A stretch of 64,000 nucleotides of DNA from Tupaia tana (Eukaryota > Chordata > Mammalia > Scandentia > Tupaiidae). A program made the translations under genes and the position numbers. How positions within the stretch are numbered: the first letter of the stretch is position 1; each line of letters begins with the position of its first letter. Of the stretch, positions 21,277 to 32,769 are shown in pieces. The notes below the pieces were generated by a model, which saw only the letters and a list, made by a program, of their open reading frames with translations, had not been told where the DNA came from and searched no databases. Where the stretch lies: positions 8,900,017 to 8,964,016 of the forward strand of contig JAKSZU010000004.1 of NCBI GenBank assembly GCA_026018925.1, read 5' to 3'.

Positions 21277-22246
21277 TATACATGATTAACAACATATGAG
21301 TACATGTACGTAAGTTGTCATATACTTGTGAATAAATGTGAAAGAGAGAAAAAGAGAGGTTCTGACTGGACATTGGGCAGCCCAAAAGTTGCTTTCCTGC
21401 TAGCTGGAACTTGGTCTGCTCTGATCCCCGTGACTCTTCTCCAGAAATCAGGGCCCCTGAAGTCTCTCAGACTTCGTGCCCTGGGGAACCAACTCTTTCC
21501 CACCATCATCCAAGGGAGGGGCCTTTCCAGGGAGAACCTGCACAAGCCTTGGCAAAGGCTGCGAAGACATCCAGGTTTGGGGGTGGTGCTTGGGATGTCT
21601 GTGGGGAAAGTCAGGAGGGGGACAATGTCACTGCAGAAGTTTCAAGATCAAGACCAGCAAGCTGGGCTCAGTGGAAGAAAGGGGTAGGGGATGTTAGGGA
21701 GGGCCACGTGTGTGCACAGCCACCTCCATGTGGGCGTGTGGCAATACACGTGCACATGCATGTGTACATAGTAATTGTCTGTGCTCTAATGCACATGTGC
21801 CAACACAGGTGCACTTTCTAACATACACTTTCTAGCATGAGCAAATCTATAGGAGTGTATATGCCAACATGGGAATTTTTCAGTATATACATACGTGCTA
21901 ATATGCATACATGTGTGAGTAGGGCGTACTGAAATACACAGGCACATGCTGACATGGGCTCGAGTCTAACTGTGGCCTTATACATGTACGCCTCACTTGC
22001 CCAGGTCAGCACAGCCTGTGAACAGTCCCCCATCACATGTGCCTCACCTGAGCATGCATTCGTTCAGCCATGCTTATTGTATGGGTGTGAGGAGCTCATG
22101 CAGTGCTAGACACAGGGGTGGTCCTTGGCCTCCAGCAGCCTGCGGGCTGAGAAGGTGGGAGACATGGAACCATGTACGGAGAGTGTTAAGCAAGGTCGAT
22201 GCACACGAGTGTTCATTGAGGGCTGTGGAGACCCAAAGAGGGATAG

Positions 22247-22495
22247 GGCCAGCAGGTGGCGTGGTGGTTAAGGTGCTAGACTCTCATATGGCCGACCGCA
22301 GTTTGAGTCCTGGACCCAGTGGCTTGAAACTCATGCTGGGCACATGTGCATGCCTGCCCAAAATCCCAAGAGGAAGATGGAGGATGATGTGATGTGGCCA
22401 TTCCCCTGTGGGGGTGATTTCTCACTTTCCCTCCCTCTCTCTCTCTCCAGTGAGTGCATGCAGCCTACGGCAAAAGCCTGAAAAAAAAAAAAAAG
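22247..22495 (+). mobile_element. Mosaic SINE (type II head, type I tail)
   Basis: The head GGGCCAGCAGGTGGCGTGGTGG is type II. The body with AAATCCCAAGAGGAAGATGG and the AGCCTACGGCAAAAGCC tail are type I-like. It contains the best CTCF-like core in the window (22249-22261). Confidence 0.8.
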
Positions 22496-22519
22496 GTTCA
22501 GTTCTTCAGTGGAGAAGGA

Positions 22520-22620
22520 AGGGGTTTGGGGAGGGATTCCTAGAAGGGGAGCTTTTGAGTTGAGGCTTAAAAGGTGAGCAGGTGTTTACCCGGTGGACAA
22601 TGGTGGGGAAAGTATTTCAG
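22520..22620 (-). mobile_element. L2-like fragment
   Basis: GAGTTGAGGCTTAAAAGGTGAGCAGG recalls the antisense L2 word order. Short and low confidence. Confidence 0.35.
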
Positions 22621-22844
22621 TGAGACAAGAGATGTCCCACTGGGCTCCTGACATGCACTCGTGCTGGCTCGCCTCTGAAGACTCTCCCCCCAAAGCAGAC
22701 AGAGTAGATGAAGTCATGCCTTTCCGGTGGTTTTCCATGTCACTTGGAGTGACAGCCAAGGTGCCTAGTAGGGTCTGGCAACCCGAATGCTGTGCATCCC
22801 TCCCTGATCTCAGGCGCCGCCCCAACACTGACTTCCTTTCTGTC

Positions 22845-23215
22845 CCATAAAGACACTGAGCACAGTGCCCCCTCGAGACTGTTGAGTTGCCTTGTCCTTC
22901 AGCCTGAAACGCTCTTCTTCCGGATAACTGCAACTTGCGTGCTTGCCATGTTGGTCTTTGCTCAAAAGTCACTTTTTCAGAGAGGCCTTCCTAACAGTCT
23001 GTCTTACACTCCTTGCCGTCCCATCCCTCACTTGATCTTCTCATGTCAATACTCACCACCGCCATAGTTCCGTACGTTCACTCATCACCCCACTTCAAGA
23101 GAAACTTGACGAGAATGGGAGCTTCGCTTATTTTGCTCATTCGGGGATCTTCTGTGTCCAGAAGGCCTGACTCAGAGTAGACCCTCAGTGCATATTGACC
23201 GAATAAACACATTTA
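22845..23215 (+). mobile_element. L2 3' end
   Basis: GCTCTTCTTCCGGATAACTG, AAGTCACTTTTTCAGAGAGGCC, AATGGGAGCTTCGC and the final CCTCAGTGCATATTGACCGAA follow the L2 3' consensus in order. An antisense L2 piece follows at about 23222-23350. Confidence 0.65.
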
Positions 23216-23380
23216 GTAGATCATGCTGGCAGCTGGTAAGAGTGGATGAAGGTGGAACAAGATGTGAGGCAGGGGAACCAGTTAGGAGCGGGTTGCAATA
23301 GCTTTGGTGAGAATTGGAACGCGGGTGGCCTGATGTAGAACACCAGAGTGGGGGCGGAGAGCAGGAGCTGCAATGCATAG

Positions 23381-23414
23381 ACATGTGCGCGCACACACGC
23401 GTGTGCACACACGC
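23381..23414. repeat. 34-bp alternating purine-pyrimidine tract
   Basis: The sequence alternates purine and pyrimidine without a break and contains the palindromes GTGCGCGCAC and CACACGCGTGTG. It has the features of Z-DNA-prone sequence. Confidence 0.8.
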
Positions 23415-24392
23415 CTGTGCACCCCTGCGTTCTAGCCAGTCGGATCTGCTGTCTTAGTGGAGGAAGCTGAGGAGGAAGTGAGAGGGTCTTTATGAGCAGG
23501 TCTGCGGCATGCACTTCACGAGCTCCTAGGACAAGCTGGACTCCCTGCAGCCAGTCTTGGTCACCGTTCGCCCTACCTCTGGGACCATCTCACTTATGCC
23601 CGTCCCTGCCGGCCGGGCTGCAAAGGGCTGCCATGCAGGGGTGCCTGTGGTTCTTGACTTAGGGACCAGGGGTAAGGAGCCAGCAGGGTCCTGAAAGTAA
23701 GAAAGATCTCAGGGAGACAGAAATTTCGAGGTGCTCAGAAAATGGTGTGTGCACCCCAGGAAGAGACAGGAAGTGACTGGGGGAAGCTCAGGGCTCTGAC
23801 TTCCTGGAGTGAGGTGTGGTGGGGCAGGACAGCGTCCTCACGTGGCTTCTACTGTCTGCCTTCCCTCCTCCCTGCTCCCCTTTGGGTCCTCGGTCTGGTG
23901 GGGAGGATCCTGAGCCAAGTGGTGAACCCCGTGTCCCTGGGCTGTCCCAGTTTCCATGGGACAGTCTGGGGGTCTGGCAATAGGGAAAGAATTTCTGAGC
24001 CCCAATTTTGGCCCTTTTCCTCTCTCCCAAGAGAGCATGGGGATTGAACTTGGGTCGCAGAATCAGAAATTGAGGCTGGAACTCAGGCAGGTGCAGTCCC
24101 GGGCTCTCGTGAAGGGGCTGAGACGGAGTATGGGGAGAGCTGGGAGGAGCGTGGAAATGTGGGGGTCCATCACATGCCGACCCCACCCATGCCGCTCCCT
24201 GGCCCAGGGTGGAGGGGGCAGGTCAGGACCTGTGAGTCTCTGTGCATTACTTGCAGAGACCTCAGGCCTGGCTGAGGGGGCTCCTGCCTCTCCTCTCCTC
24301 TGGGCTGGGGGCCGGCAGCCGCTCCCCTCCCACCTGGGCTGTGAGCATGGGGGTTGGGCCGAAGCAGCCGCCAGAGCCGCCCACCTGCCCGT

Positions 24393-24406
24393 GGTGTCAT
24401 GGCAAC
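24393..24406 (+). promoter_or_regulatory. RFX X-box-like motif
   Basis: GGTGTCATGGCAAC agrees with the palindromic X-box GTTGCCATGGCAAC at 12 of 14 positions. It lies in a GC-rich part of intron 1. Binding is not shown. Confidence 0.4.
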
Positions 24407-24434
24407 GACTCTGCCCACGTGGACGGTGAGGAAG

Positions 24435-24517
24435 GGAGAGGAGAGGAGAGGAGAGGAGAGGAGAGGAGAGGAGAGGAGAGGAGAGGAGAGGAGAGGAGAG
24501 GAGAGGAGAGAGAGGAG
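24435..24517 (+). repeat. (GAGAG)n pentamer tandem repeat
   Basis: About 15 near-perfect GAGAG units. Pure purine on one strand, so capable of triplex formation. Confidence 0.95.
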
Positions 24518-25439
24518 GCATCACGGCAGACATGAGGGTGGGAGGCGCTTCTCAGGGTCCTGTGTGCTGGCCCCTCCAGCCCTCCAGCCAGGCCCCAGGG
24601 CCCCCAGGGTAGGGTGGGGCAGATGTTCCAGTCCTGGCCTGAGTGTGCTGTCCTTGGGTGTCAAGGGTGACAACGCCTTCGGCCTTCTGTGCATCGGGCC
24701 CTGGCGGGGCCCTGGGAGATATGGAGCTCGGCATGTGCGGCTTCTCCCTTCCTGCCCACCCCACAAGTCGGGGATGGCGCCTGGGGCGGAGGGGATGAGA
24801 GCCCGACCTACTTCTCCATTTTCTCACTATTTTTCAAAAGGAAAATGACCCACTTTTCAGCCAATCGGACCGGGGCCTGTTCCCAGGCTGATTCCCCGAG
24901 CCCCCCTGCCCAGCCTCTGCCCCATCCTCAGCCTGTTGGCCACGTGCTGGACCCACTTCCTAGGAGAAGCAGGTGCACCTGCGTGGAGGCTCCTTCTCTG
25001 CCATCTGCCCAGGCCAGGGAGGAGCCCGTTCTGAGGGGGGCCCAAGGCCTGATGGGGCCTATGTCAGCCCTGCTTGGGGCAGGCCCGTGCACTCAGTCCT
25101 GGCACTTCGAGTGTGTCTGCCCCATGTACTCCCAGGACACACTTAGTGGGGGGCCAGGGAGGGGTGGGAGGAGGACCGTGCCCCTCCTCTTACTTCCGTT
25201 TAGTGGATAGTGGGGGTCTTCTCCCCACACTGCTTTATTTCCACCTGGAAAGGGAGAGCCTGTGGCACCGGAGAACCCTGTCTGTCTGCCTGCCTGCCTG
25301 CCTGCCAGAGTTCCTCCCAGAGAATCCTGTGGAATGTTCTGTTTGTGCCTCTCTTCTCAAACCCCTCCCCCTCTCTAGGATATTGGTCTGGGCCTCAGAG
25401 CCCCCTCCCTCCCCCAGCTATATTGGCCTGGGCTGGCTT

Positions 25440-25505
25440 GGGGGGTGATTAGGGATTTAATTATTTAGTTTCTCCAGCTCGGTAGATTAATTCCATCCAT
25501 CACAG
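25440..25505. promoter_or_regulatory. AT-rich island with homeodomain-type cores
   Basis: GGGATTTAATTATTTAG and GTAGATTAATTCC stand out as an AT-rich block in GC-rich intron sequence. TAATT cores suggest a possible conserved enhancer element, which is inference only. Confidence 0.3.
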
Positions 25506-26039
25506 GCAGGCCGGGCCTTCTTCCCCTCTCTGGGCTGCCTGGCCGACCCCGAGGGAGGGAGCATCCTGGCTCACCTGGGCCTGGTATTGGTTCTGGGAAT
25601 GATGATAAAGTTCTTGTTGGGAGGACTGGGGTCTGACGTTGAGCAGGTGTGGGTGCCTGAGAGCTGGACACATGGGGTAAGCGTGTGGACATGTATGTAA
25701 GTTTCTATGCACCTAGGCATCAGTGTCTGCTGGGTGAAAGTGCATGTGTGTATGAACCTGGTGGGAACAGCTTATGTGCACCTGTGCATTACGTGGCAGT
25801 GACCCGGGCCACATCTGTTGTGTGTGGATGCTGTGTGGCTCACTTCTGAAGGAGTGTATGTGTTAAGCTGTGAATCTGCAGTCTGGGAACGCACACGGCC
25901 ACATGCGAGGGAGGAGCAGGGACCTGGGTTTCCCGAAGCTGAGAGGTAGGTTAGGGCAGTCACCTACTGGCCCCTTAGACCAGTGTGTTCAGAGCGTCTG
26001 CTTAGGCATTTTCTGCTCGGCCTGGGTTTGGTCTCCTAG

Positions 26040-26440
26040 TGGCTGAGAATGTCAGGCCTGGGTTCAGATCCATGTTCAAATTCCTCTTCCATCACCTGTG
26101 TGAACTTGGGCAGTTTTGCTTACATCTCTCTTTAAGAAAAAAAAATGAGAGCTCACGTGTGCATGAGACACACACACACAGACACACTCACACACACACA
26201 CTCACACTCTCAAAGGATCTGGTCATGCCGAGATACCCTTCCCCAGCCTCCAGCTTCCTGGAGTCCTGGGTGCCCACGTGCATACCCTGCATGCTTTCAG
26301 GTCGAACTTGGGATCTGAGCTTGTGGTCACCAGGTGGCTTCTGGCCTTGCAGGACACCTGTGTTACCACTGTGCCACTCTGAGCCTCAGTGTCCTCTCTG
26401 TAAAATGGGAGTGGTGGTATAGCAGTGAGGGTATGCGAGG
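26040..26440 (-). mobile_element. MIR-like fragments with (CA)n
   Basis: CTGGGTTCAGATCC and TGTGTGAACTTGGGC (26060-26115) and GAGCCTCAGTGTCCTCTCTG plus TAAAATGGGAG (26380-26412) are antisense MIR words. A (CA)n-rich stretch lies between them at 26168-26205. Confidence 0.5.
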
Positions 26441-27594
26441 AAGCACAGCTGCCCCCCTTCACCCAGTGCCCGCGCCACCGTAGGCATTGAAAGGACTTAG
26501 ACTTCAGAGCTGAAAGGCCCCAGAGGCAGTCTGGTCCTGAAACATGCTCAGTGCTCGAGTCCATCCCATTCCGTCACCCAGAGCGGCCCTCCAACCTCTG
26601 CTTGTGTGCCTACTGGGCAGGACAGCCCCAGCTCTTGAGGGAAACCGCATCACGCTGCAGCCGTGCCTTCCGGCGGTTCGGGTCTAGCTGCAGGAGCCAT
26701 TTCCTGGTGCCTTCTCCCGTGTGTCTTTTCCTGTCCCTGGGCATGGGTACTATTTCTCAATGGCTCAGTCCCTGACTTTGAATTCATTGAGCACCTGCTA
26801 AATGCCATGTTTGTCCCTACAGAGATAGGTCCCACGAGTCCCGCCCTCGAGGCATGTGTGGCCTGAAGACAACTGTTTATGCTTCTGTGCTGAATGGAGG
26901 AGAGGGACGCAGGCAAGCACCTGCTGGGTCCGGGAGTCCATGGAGAGGGCACTCCTGGGGACGGCTTCTTGGGCAGGCAGGTGTTCTGTCTAGAGGGATC
27001 TTGTGCGTAGTGCTCACTCCTCTCCCCACAAACTCTCACCCTGTGTCTCAGTGCTCAGCTCTCCTCTAAGTTCAGAAATCTAGAGAGAAGAGAGGGACTT
27101 AGCCATCCTGAGGCTGGGGGAGAGTGGCAGGAAGAGCTGAGGGGTGGGAGGTGCCATCCCAAGAGACAGGCAGTCAGCTGACCCGTGAGGATTTGTGGGG
27201 CTCAGGGGGGCCCAGCTCTAGAGAACATGGGCCCTGGTGCTGGAAGCCCCTGCCCCAATCACACTTGCAGGATGGTGTGCTAACCCAGGAGGCAGGCCTT
27301 ACCCCAGGACCCCTTGCTGGGGACTAGACTTCGGGGCTGAGGGTAGGAAAGTCCATGGGCCTGGCTGGCCTGGCCGAGCAGCTCCTGCCTCGTGGAGCCC
27401 TGGCACGGCTTTGGGCTTCTACTTGGTCTTTGGTGGCTCCGGCAGACCCAGGTCTGGAGCACGTTGGAGGCCAGGGTATACCAGCCCAGTCACGTACACA
27501 TGAAAGGAGCCAGGGCTGAATTCAGGAGAAGCAGCGTGTGGAGATGTGTGTGCCAGATGCCTTGGCCAGGTCGGCTTTGTCCAGTCAGCTAGGT

Positions 27595-27670
27595 GGCGTT
27601 CTTCCTGTTATAGGTGAGAAAGCTGAGGCCCAGACAGAGAAGTTGCCCATGGCCCTGCAGGTAGGCTGTG
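27595..27670 (+). mobile_element. MIR-like fragment
   Basis: TATAGGTGAGAAAGCTGAGGCCCAG followed by GAAGTTGCCCATGGCC matches the MIR core order. Confidence 0.5.
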
Positions 27671-28141
27671 GTTGGAGGGCGATTGTCTCCGGGACGCAGC
27701 TAGGAGGTCCCTTGGGCTTTCCCTTTCTGATCCCTGGAGTGAGGAGACCACCAGCCTGGCTGCAGGGGTTTATGGGGGTCCATAAATTAAGGGCCTCTGG
27801 TTTGCCCTGATGCCACCGTCTGTTGCCGCTGGGGTGCTCTGTGCCTTCTACATGCTGAAAGTGAAGGTGTTCAGAGGAGTCCAGGCAAACAGACGCAGGA
27901 CTGTGAGTTCTGAGTCCCTTTGGCCATTCCAAGCCCGAGGCAGGCGTGGCTACAGCCCCTGACCTCGGCTGTCTGAGGAACCCTTCTAGAAGCCCTCTTT
28001 CCAGGTCTCACACATTTAAGTGGTTTCTCTGCAGCTCTGAGTGTTAACCCTCAGCATCGTGCTAGACATTCTACCTGCGTTATCTTAATCCTCGTAGCAT
28101 CAGAACGAGAAAGACTATTCTTGTTCCCTTTTGAAAATGGG

Positions 28142-28412
28142 TAGACTCGGACTGACTCTGTGGCCTGGTGGTGAAGGCTGCCAGATCTTGCGGCCAGAGC
28201 CACATGGCTGACCACACAGTTCGATCCCAGACCCAGTGGCTTGAGAAACACACCAGGCGCGTGTGTTCACGTGCTCAGAATCCCAAAGGAGGGAGAAACA
28301 GAGAAGGGATTGCAGCGTTCCCGCTCCCCATGGGAGGTGCTTTCTCACTTTCTCTCACTCTGTCTCTCTTCTCTCTGGCAAGTGCACACACCCTCTAGTG
28401 CATGCATGTTTA
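28142..28412 (+). mobile_element. Type III SINE with 11-bp TSD in MIR
   Basis: Plus-strand copy flanked by TTGAAAATGGG at 28131-28141 and 28413-28423. Confidence 0.8.
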
Positions 28413-28430
28413 TTGAAAATGGGGAAACTT

Positions 28431-28621
28431 GGGGTCAGCAGGTGGCATGGTGGTTGAGGTGCTGGACTCCCACATGGCTGACTGTGGTTTGAGTCCCAGA
28501 CCTGTGGCTTGTTTTCTCACTTTTCCTCTCTCTCCCCCTGTCTCTCTCTGGTGAGTGCAAGTCTCCTATAGCAATTAAAAAAAAAGACAACAAAAAGCTA
28601 AATAAGTATTTTTTTTTGGAG

Positions 28622-28667
<46 letters not shown>

Positions 28668-28930
28668 ATAGGGCGCGTGTGCTTGCCAGACAGACAGAGA
28701 GAGACAGAGAGAAAGAAAGCGATAAATCACCCCCCCCAGGGGGGATGGCCACGCCGCAATCCCTTCTCCTCCATTCTCCTCTCGGGATCTTGGGCACGCA
28801 TGCACACACGCCTGGCGTGAGTTTAAGCCTCTGGGTCCGGGACTCGAACCGCGGTCGACTACGTGGGAGTCCAGCGACATAGCCATTACGCCAACTGCTG
28901 GTCCCAATAAATAATTTTTTTAAAAAAGAA
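28431..28930 (+). mobile_element. Type II SINE split by an inverted type I SINE
   Basis: The type II head and body lie at 28431-28608. Its tail AATAAATAATTTTTTTAAAAAA resumes at 28906. Flanking GAAAATGGGGAA copies at 28415 and 28931 indicate a target duplication overlapping that of the SINE to its left. Confidence 0.75.
28609..28905 (-). mobile_element. Type I SINE with 40-base internal poly-T
   Basis: Minus-strand near-consensus copy with intact B box. The short T run that precedes GCTATAGGGC in other copies is expanded to about 40 T (28625-28664). Confidence 0.85.
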
Positions 28931-29699
28931 GAAAATGGGGAACCAACTTGAGAGAATTACAGGGACTTAAGGTCACAGCTCCAGTAAGTGGTGCACCTGG
29001 GGTGTGAACACACACCGTTTAGCTCAGGGCCCAGAACCCGGCTGTTTTAGCAACACCCTGATGAGGACCCTGCAGGGTTCCTGGTCCTGGGAGTCCTCCC
29101 TCTCTGCAGCAGGCAAGGATAGTGTCTCCAGAGAAGGCTCCTGGAGAACTCAGGAGGCAGAGAGTGGACGCGAGGAGTCGGCTTGGCATAGGAGTTGGTT
29201 CAGCTGCTACAAGGGGGAGAAAAGGCTGAGAAGGGGCTGAGAGCAGTTGGCCATGGCCACAGTTAGGGGCGTGAGGGGGCGCGGCTTCAGCAGTCACGGA
29301 GGCAGGGAGGAATTTGTCCCGTGGGTCTGAGTGAAGAGGCCTCCTCGAGGCTGGGGGTGGCGCTATAACTAGCTTGGCTTCTGTAGCTCAGCCCCGAGGG
29401 TCCCTCACATCTCGGTGTTTCTCTCTGCTGCATGGGGGTGTCACTTTTTCCCTTCTTTCCCTCCTTTGTCCCTCATCACTTTCCCTGAACTTTGCAGAGG
29501 GCGTGCCTGGGGGAGACCTAGATGAGGCTGCAAAGGGACCTCTTTACCTACCAGCTGGGAGGGACCCCGAGTCAGCAGATGAGCAGGGCCGAGCCTGGAG
29601 GCTGGGTTCCTCAAGGGCATCCTCCAGGGTTCTCCAAAGCCTTTCGAGGGGACAGCGTGAAGGTCCTTTCTGTGGGCTGTTTGCACAGGAGGGCAGCAG

Positions 29700-30085
29700 A
29701 GAAGACAGTCACTCACGCAGTAGGTGCTTTGTGAATACCCTGTCGTACTGGGCGTCGTGTAGATACTCAAAATACTGCAGTGCACGAGACGAGCATGTCC
29801 CTGCCCTTCTGGAGCGTCTGTTCTGCAGTGGGGGGACACACCGTACACATGTGACAGGTAAAGACAGTAATGCCAAAGAGCAGCGGCCGCTCTGAGGGCA
29901 GCGGACAGGGCGATGGTGCTTACACCCAGGGCATGGGGCCTCACTCCAGTTACAGCGCACCATCAGGGAAGACTCCTCTGAGCTGAGGCCCGAGCGATGA
30001 GGCAGAAAAGCCGTGGGAATATCTGGGGCAGAATGTTCCAGCAGAGAGAACATCAAGTGCAAAGCCCCCTGAGGTGGGATTTTCA
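29700..30085 (-). mobile_element. L2-like fragments
   Basis: CATGTCCCTGCCCTTCTGGAG, CTGAGCTGAGGCCCGAG, GGGCAGAATGTTCCAGCAGAG and CATCAAGTGCAAAGCCCC follow the antisense L2 order. Confidence 0.5.
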
Positions 30086-31132
30086 AAGAGATTATAGGTG
30101 GGTCGGTCCCAGGCTGCGCCTGTCCAGTGGGCCAGGAGCTGGGTTAGGCTGGATCTGCTTCAATGTCTTGAGTGTTTGGGAGCTGTAAACCCATTTGCTG
30201 TGAAAATTTTGCCCGAGGCCCCCAGGAAGAGCTGGTTAAATAAAGTAATAAAGGTGAATGAGTGAGACTGCAGATCTTCCTGCCTCCCTCCTGCTCCTGC
30301 CTCTTCCTTCATGTTCCGGACAGTGAGGGTAGGACGAGGAGGACTTCCCTTAGAGTCCCAAGGCTGGGGTTGGCCCAGGTCTGCTGAGTCCTCTGCCACA
30401 GGGCTGGGCAGTGGCAACCGGGGCACCAGCTCAGCCACAGAGACCCTGCCAAAGGCATCTGGGCAAAGCCAAGGTCACACTGGTCATGGGGACTCAGGTG
30501 GAACTGGGTCTGGGAAGGGGGGAAGGATGCCTGCCATGGGCACAGGGAGGTCAGAAGCTCTGTGTGTGGGTCCTCGTGGCTCACCCGTCACGGTGGACAT
30601 ACAACTGCAGCCACCCCCACTGTGTCTCCCCATCTGGAAGGGATGGGTGGGGAAACTGAGGCAGCATCCCAGCCGTCCTGGGTTGGTCAACATGAGGAAT
30701 GAGGGTGGGTAGGCAAAGCCTGAAACTTTGGGGCTCTAAGGGCAACGTGGTCGCCCCCAGGCATGGAGAGGGAAGCCCAGGCTTCCTAGCAAAATGAATT
30801 CCAGGCCTCACTGGCCGTAGATTCTCTCTGTTGGCACTGGCATGGGGTCCACCTCATAGTTTCATGGAAGGGGATTGGACAAGGCTGACCCTCGGCAAGC
30901 GGGCGGCTGCCGCCTTTTGCTGCTCTCTGGACCGTCATGGCCGACTTGCAGGTGAAGGGGTGAGCCAGCTAATATTTGACTTTCTAAACCATCGCTTTGT
31001 CGATCTCTGAGACTGGCCTTTGTCAAACACGCCTGGATCCCCGGGTGCCCCGATGTGGACAGTCTTGAGTAAGAACTGCTTATCTTTTCAGCAACCTACC
31101 TCAGGCTACACTCGACTAATGGAGGAGGAATA

Positions 31133-31204
31133 CGTTGGGTCGTTGGAAAAGTCATGATGAGTTTTTACATAGAAAAATACGTCCTGACTGTCGTGACGGC
31201 GCAG
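31133..31204 (+). mobile_element. Small mariner-like MITE (family M1), decayed copy
   Basis: TTGGGTCGTTGGAAAAGTCA through CATAGAAAAATACGTCCTGAC corresponds to the element at 48853-48931. TA dinucleotides lie at both sides. The right inverted repeat is eroded. Confidence 0.6.
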
Positions 31205-31224
31205 TACGAAAATGGCAAATAACG

Positions 31225-31440
31225 TTAGCCACCTTTACGGAGAACTCACCGTGTATCATTGTGTTAAGGACTCACTTGCTTTACTTTGTTCATCATTGCA
31301 TGCTTGGCACCTTTGGGATGGCTCTAATATCATTCCCGTTTTACAGATGGGTACATAGGTGAAGAGGCCAACCACCTGACCAAGTTTATTCAGCTGTAAG
31401 TGAGTGGAAAGGGTTTCGAACCCAGAGAGTTTGACAACGG
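31225..31440 (+). mobile_element. MIR
   Basis: CATTCCCGTTTTACAGATGGG, GACCAAGTTTATTCAGCTGTAAGTG and TTTCGAACCCAGAG match the MIR core and 3' part. Confidence 0.6.
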
Positions 31441-32235
31441 AGCCCACACCTCTAACTGCTTTGATCCTGGGAGTTAGTGAGTTGCCTAGGTCTCAAGGAA
31501 GGACAATCAATTGGTTTGGCCAGGCAGGGCCCTGGGGGAGAGGAAGAGAAAACCCTGACTCTTTCCTTTGCATCCCTTTTCCTTCCCCCATTCTCCATTC
31601 TTTTTCTGGAAGGTAATTGCTTGGGGCAGTGACAACCTCCTGGCGAATTACACAGCTGGTTTCCCAGTGAGATTTGTAACAACAACCCGCCAGCCTGGCA
31701 GCCCCCAGCAAGTTCCGGTTTAAGAACCTAATTGCTGGATTGTGTAGTTGGTGCTAAATTGGGTAATTTCTTGGTGACGGCATCTGTGCCACTTCTTCCA
31801 TTCCCAGATAGATTCAGGCTGCATCACAGAAGAATTTGTCACACACGGCACCCTCCCAGACTCCTCCAGTCCCCACTTCCCAGCCAGCCATGGGCAGTTC
31901 CCAGAGTGGCTGCTTCCCTGGCCAGAGTTCTCCATCTGGGCAACTCCCTGTGTCTTGGGTAGGCAGAGACATGGAACAGTAAAGTGGGAAGATAAGGCAG
32001 CACCCAGAGTTGTCACAGGGTGTCAGGAAACTTCCTTTATTCTGTGCTTGTGTGACCTTGGACTTGGCATGAACTCGGTGCCGACTACACAGGAGAAAAG
32101 CTCAGCCACCCTCTGGCTAGCTCTGGAGTATGTGAGCTCTTTAGTTTGTTTAAAAAACAGCACAACAAATGGACCAAACAAACGGACAGCCAGATCACTT
32201 TCATTACTGTTTTCTTCAGAACAGCATTTGTTTTT

Positions 32236-32513
32236 AGGTTTTTGTGCACTTGCTGGAGAGAGATAGAGACAGACAGAGACAGAGAGAGAGAGAGAGAGAG
32301 AGAAGAGAGAAATACCCCCCCCAGGGGGGACACCGTGCCAAAATCCCTTCTCCCCCATTCCCTTCCCTGGACTTGAGGGACACACGCACACGCGCACACA
32401 CACACACCTGGCGTGATTTTCAAGCTGCCGAGTCTGAATCTCAAACCACTGTTGGCCACGTGGGATTTCAGTGCCTTAGCCACTATGCCACCTGCTGACT
32501 ACTCCCCGGCCCC
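32236..32513 (-). mobile_element. Type I-like SINE with expanded (GA)n
   Basis: Minus-strand copy. The purine tract at 32278-32305 is expanded and the CA-rich segment at 32381-32407 is longer than in other copies. Confidence 0.75.
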
Positions 32514-32589
32514 TGAATGGCCTTTAATAAGCGCGACTTCTCTGGACTAGCAGCACAGGTAGGAGGGAAGCGAGGCCTTGCATTTGGAC

Positions 32590-32745
32590 AGCCCTGGCTT
32601 TGCCTTCTGGCTTTGCCGTCAGTTCTCAGTGTGACCTTGGGTGGGTCCATTTGTCTCTCCAAGTCTCAGTTTCTTTTTCTGCCTATGGGGTGGGGGGGAC
32701 AGCCTTTATCCCTCGGGATAGTTCTAAGAGTCAAATAAAATACCC
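32590..32745 (-). mobile_element. MIR
   Basis: GTGTGACCTTGGGTGGGTCC followed by CTCCAAGTCTCAGTTTC and AAAATACC is the antisense MIR layout. Confidence 0.6.
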
Positions 32746-32769
32746 CAAGTAGAAGGATCCTGTTCTCTG

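Larger units (their letters stand above)
28040..29015 (+). mobile_element. MIR split by a SINE cluster
   Basis: Left MIR piece 28040-28141 ends TTGAAAATGGG. The right piece from about 28931 resumes GAAAATGGGGAACC and continues AAGGTCACAGCTCCAGTAAGTGG to about 29015. Everything between is SINE insertion. Confidence 0.6.

Noticed and set aside
24435..24517. Regular short repeats suggestive of a CRISPR-like or satellite array
   Set aside because: It is a simple GAGAG microsatellite without spacers. CRISPR arrays do not occur in mammalian nuclear DNA.
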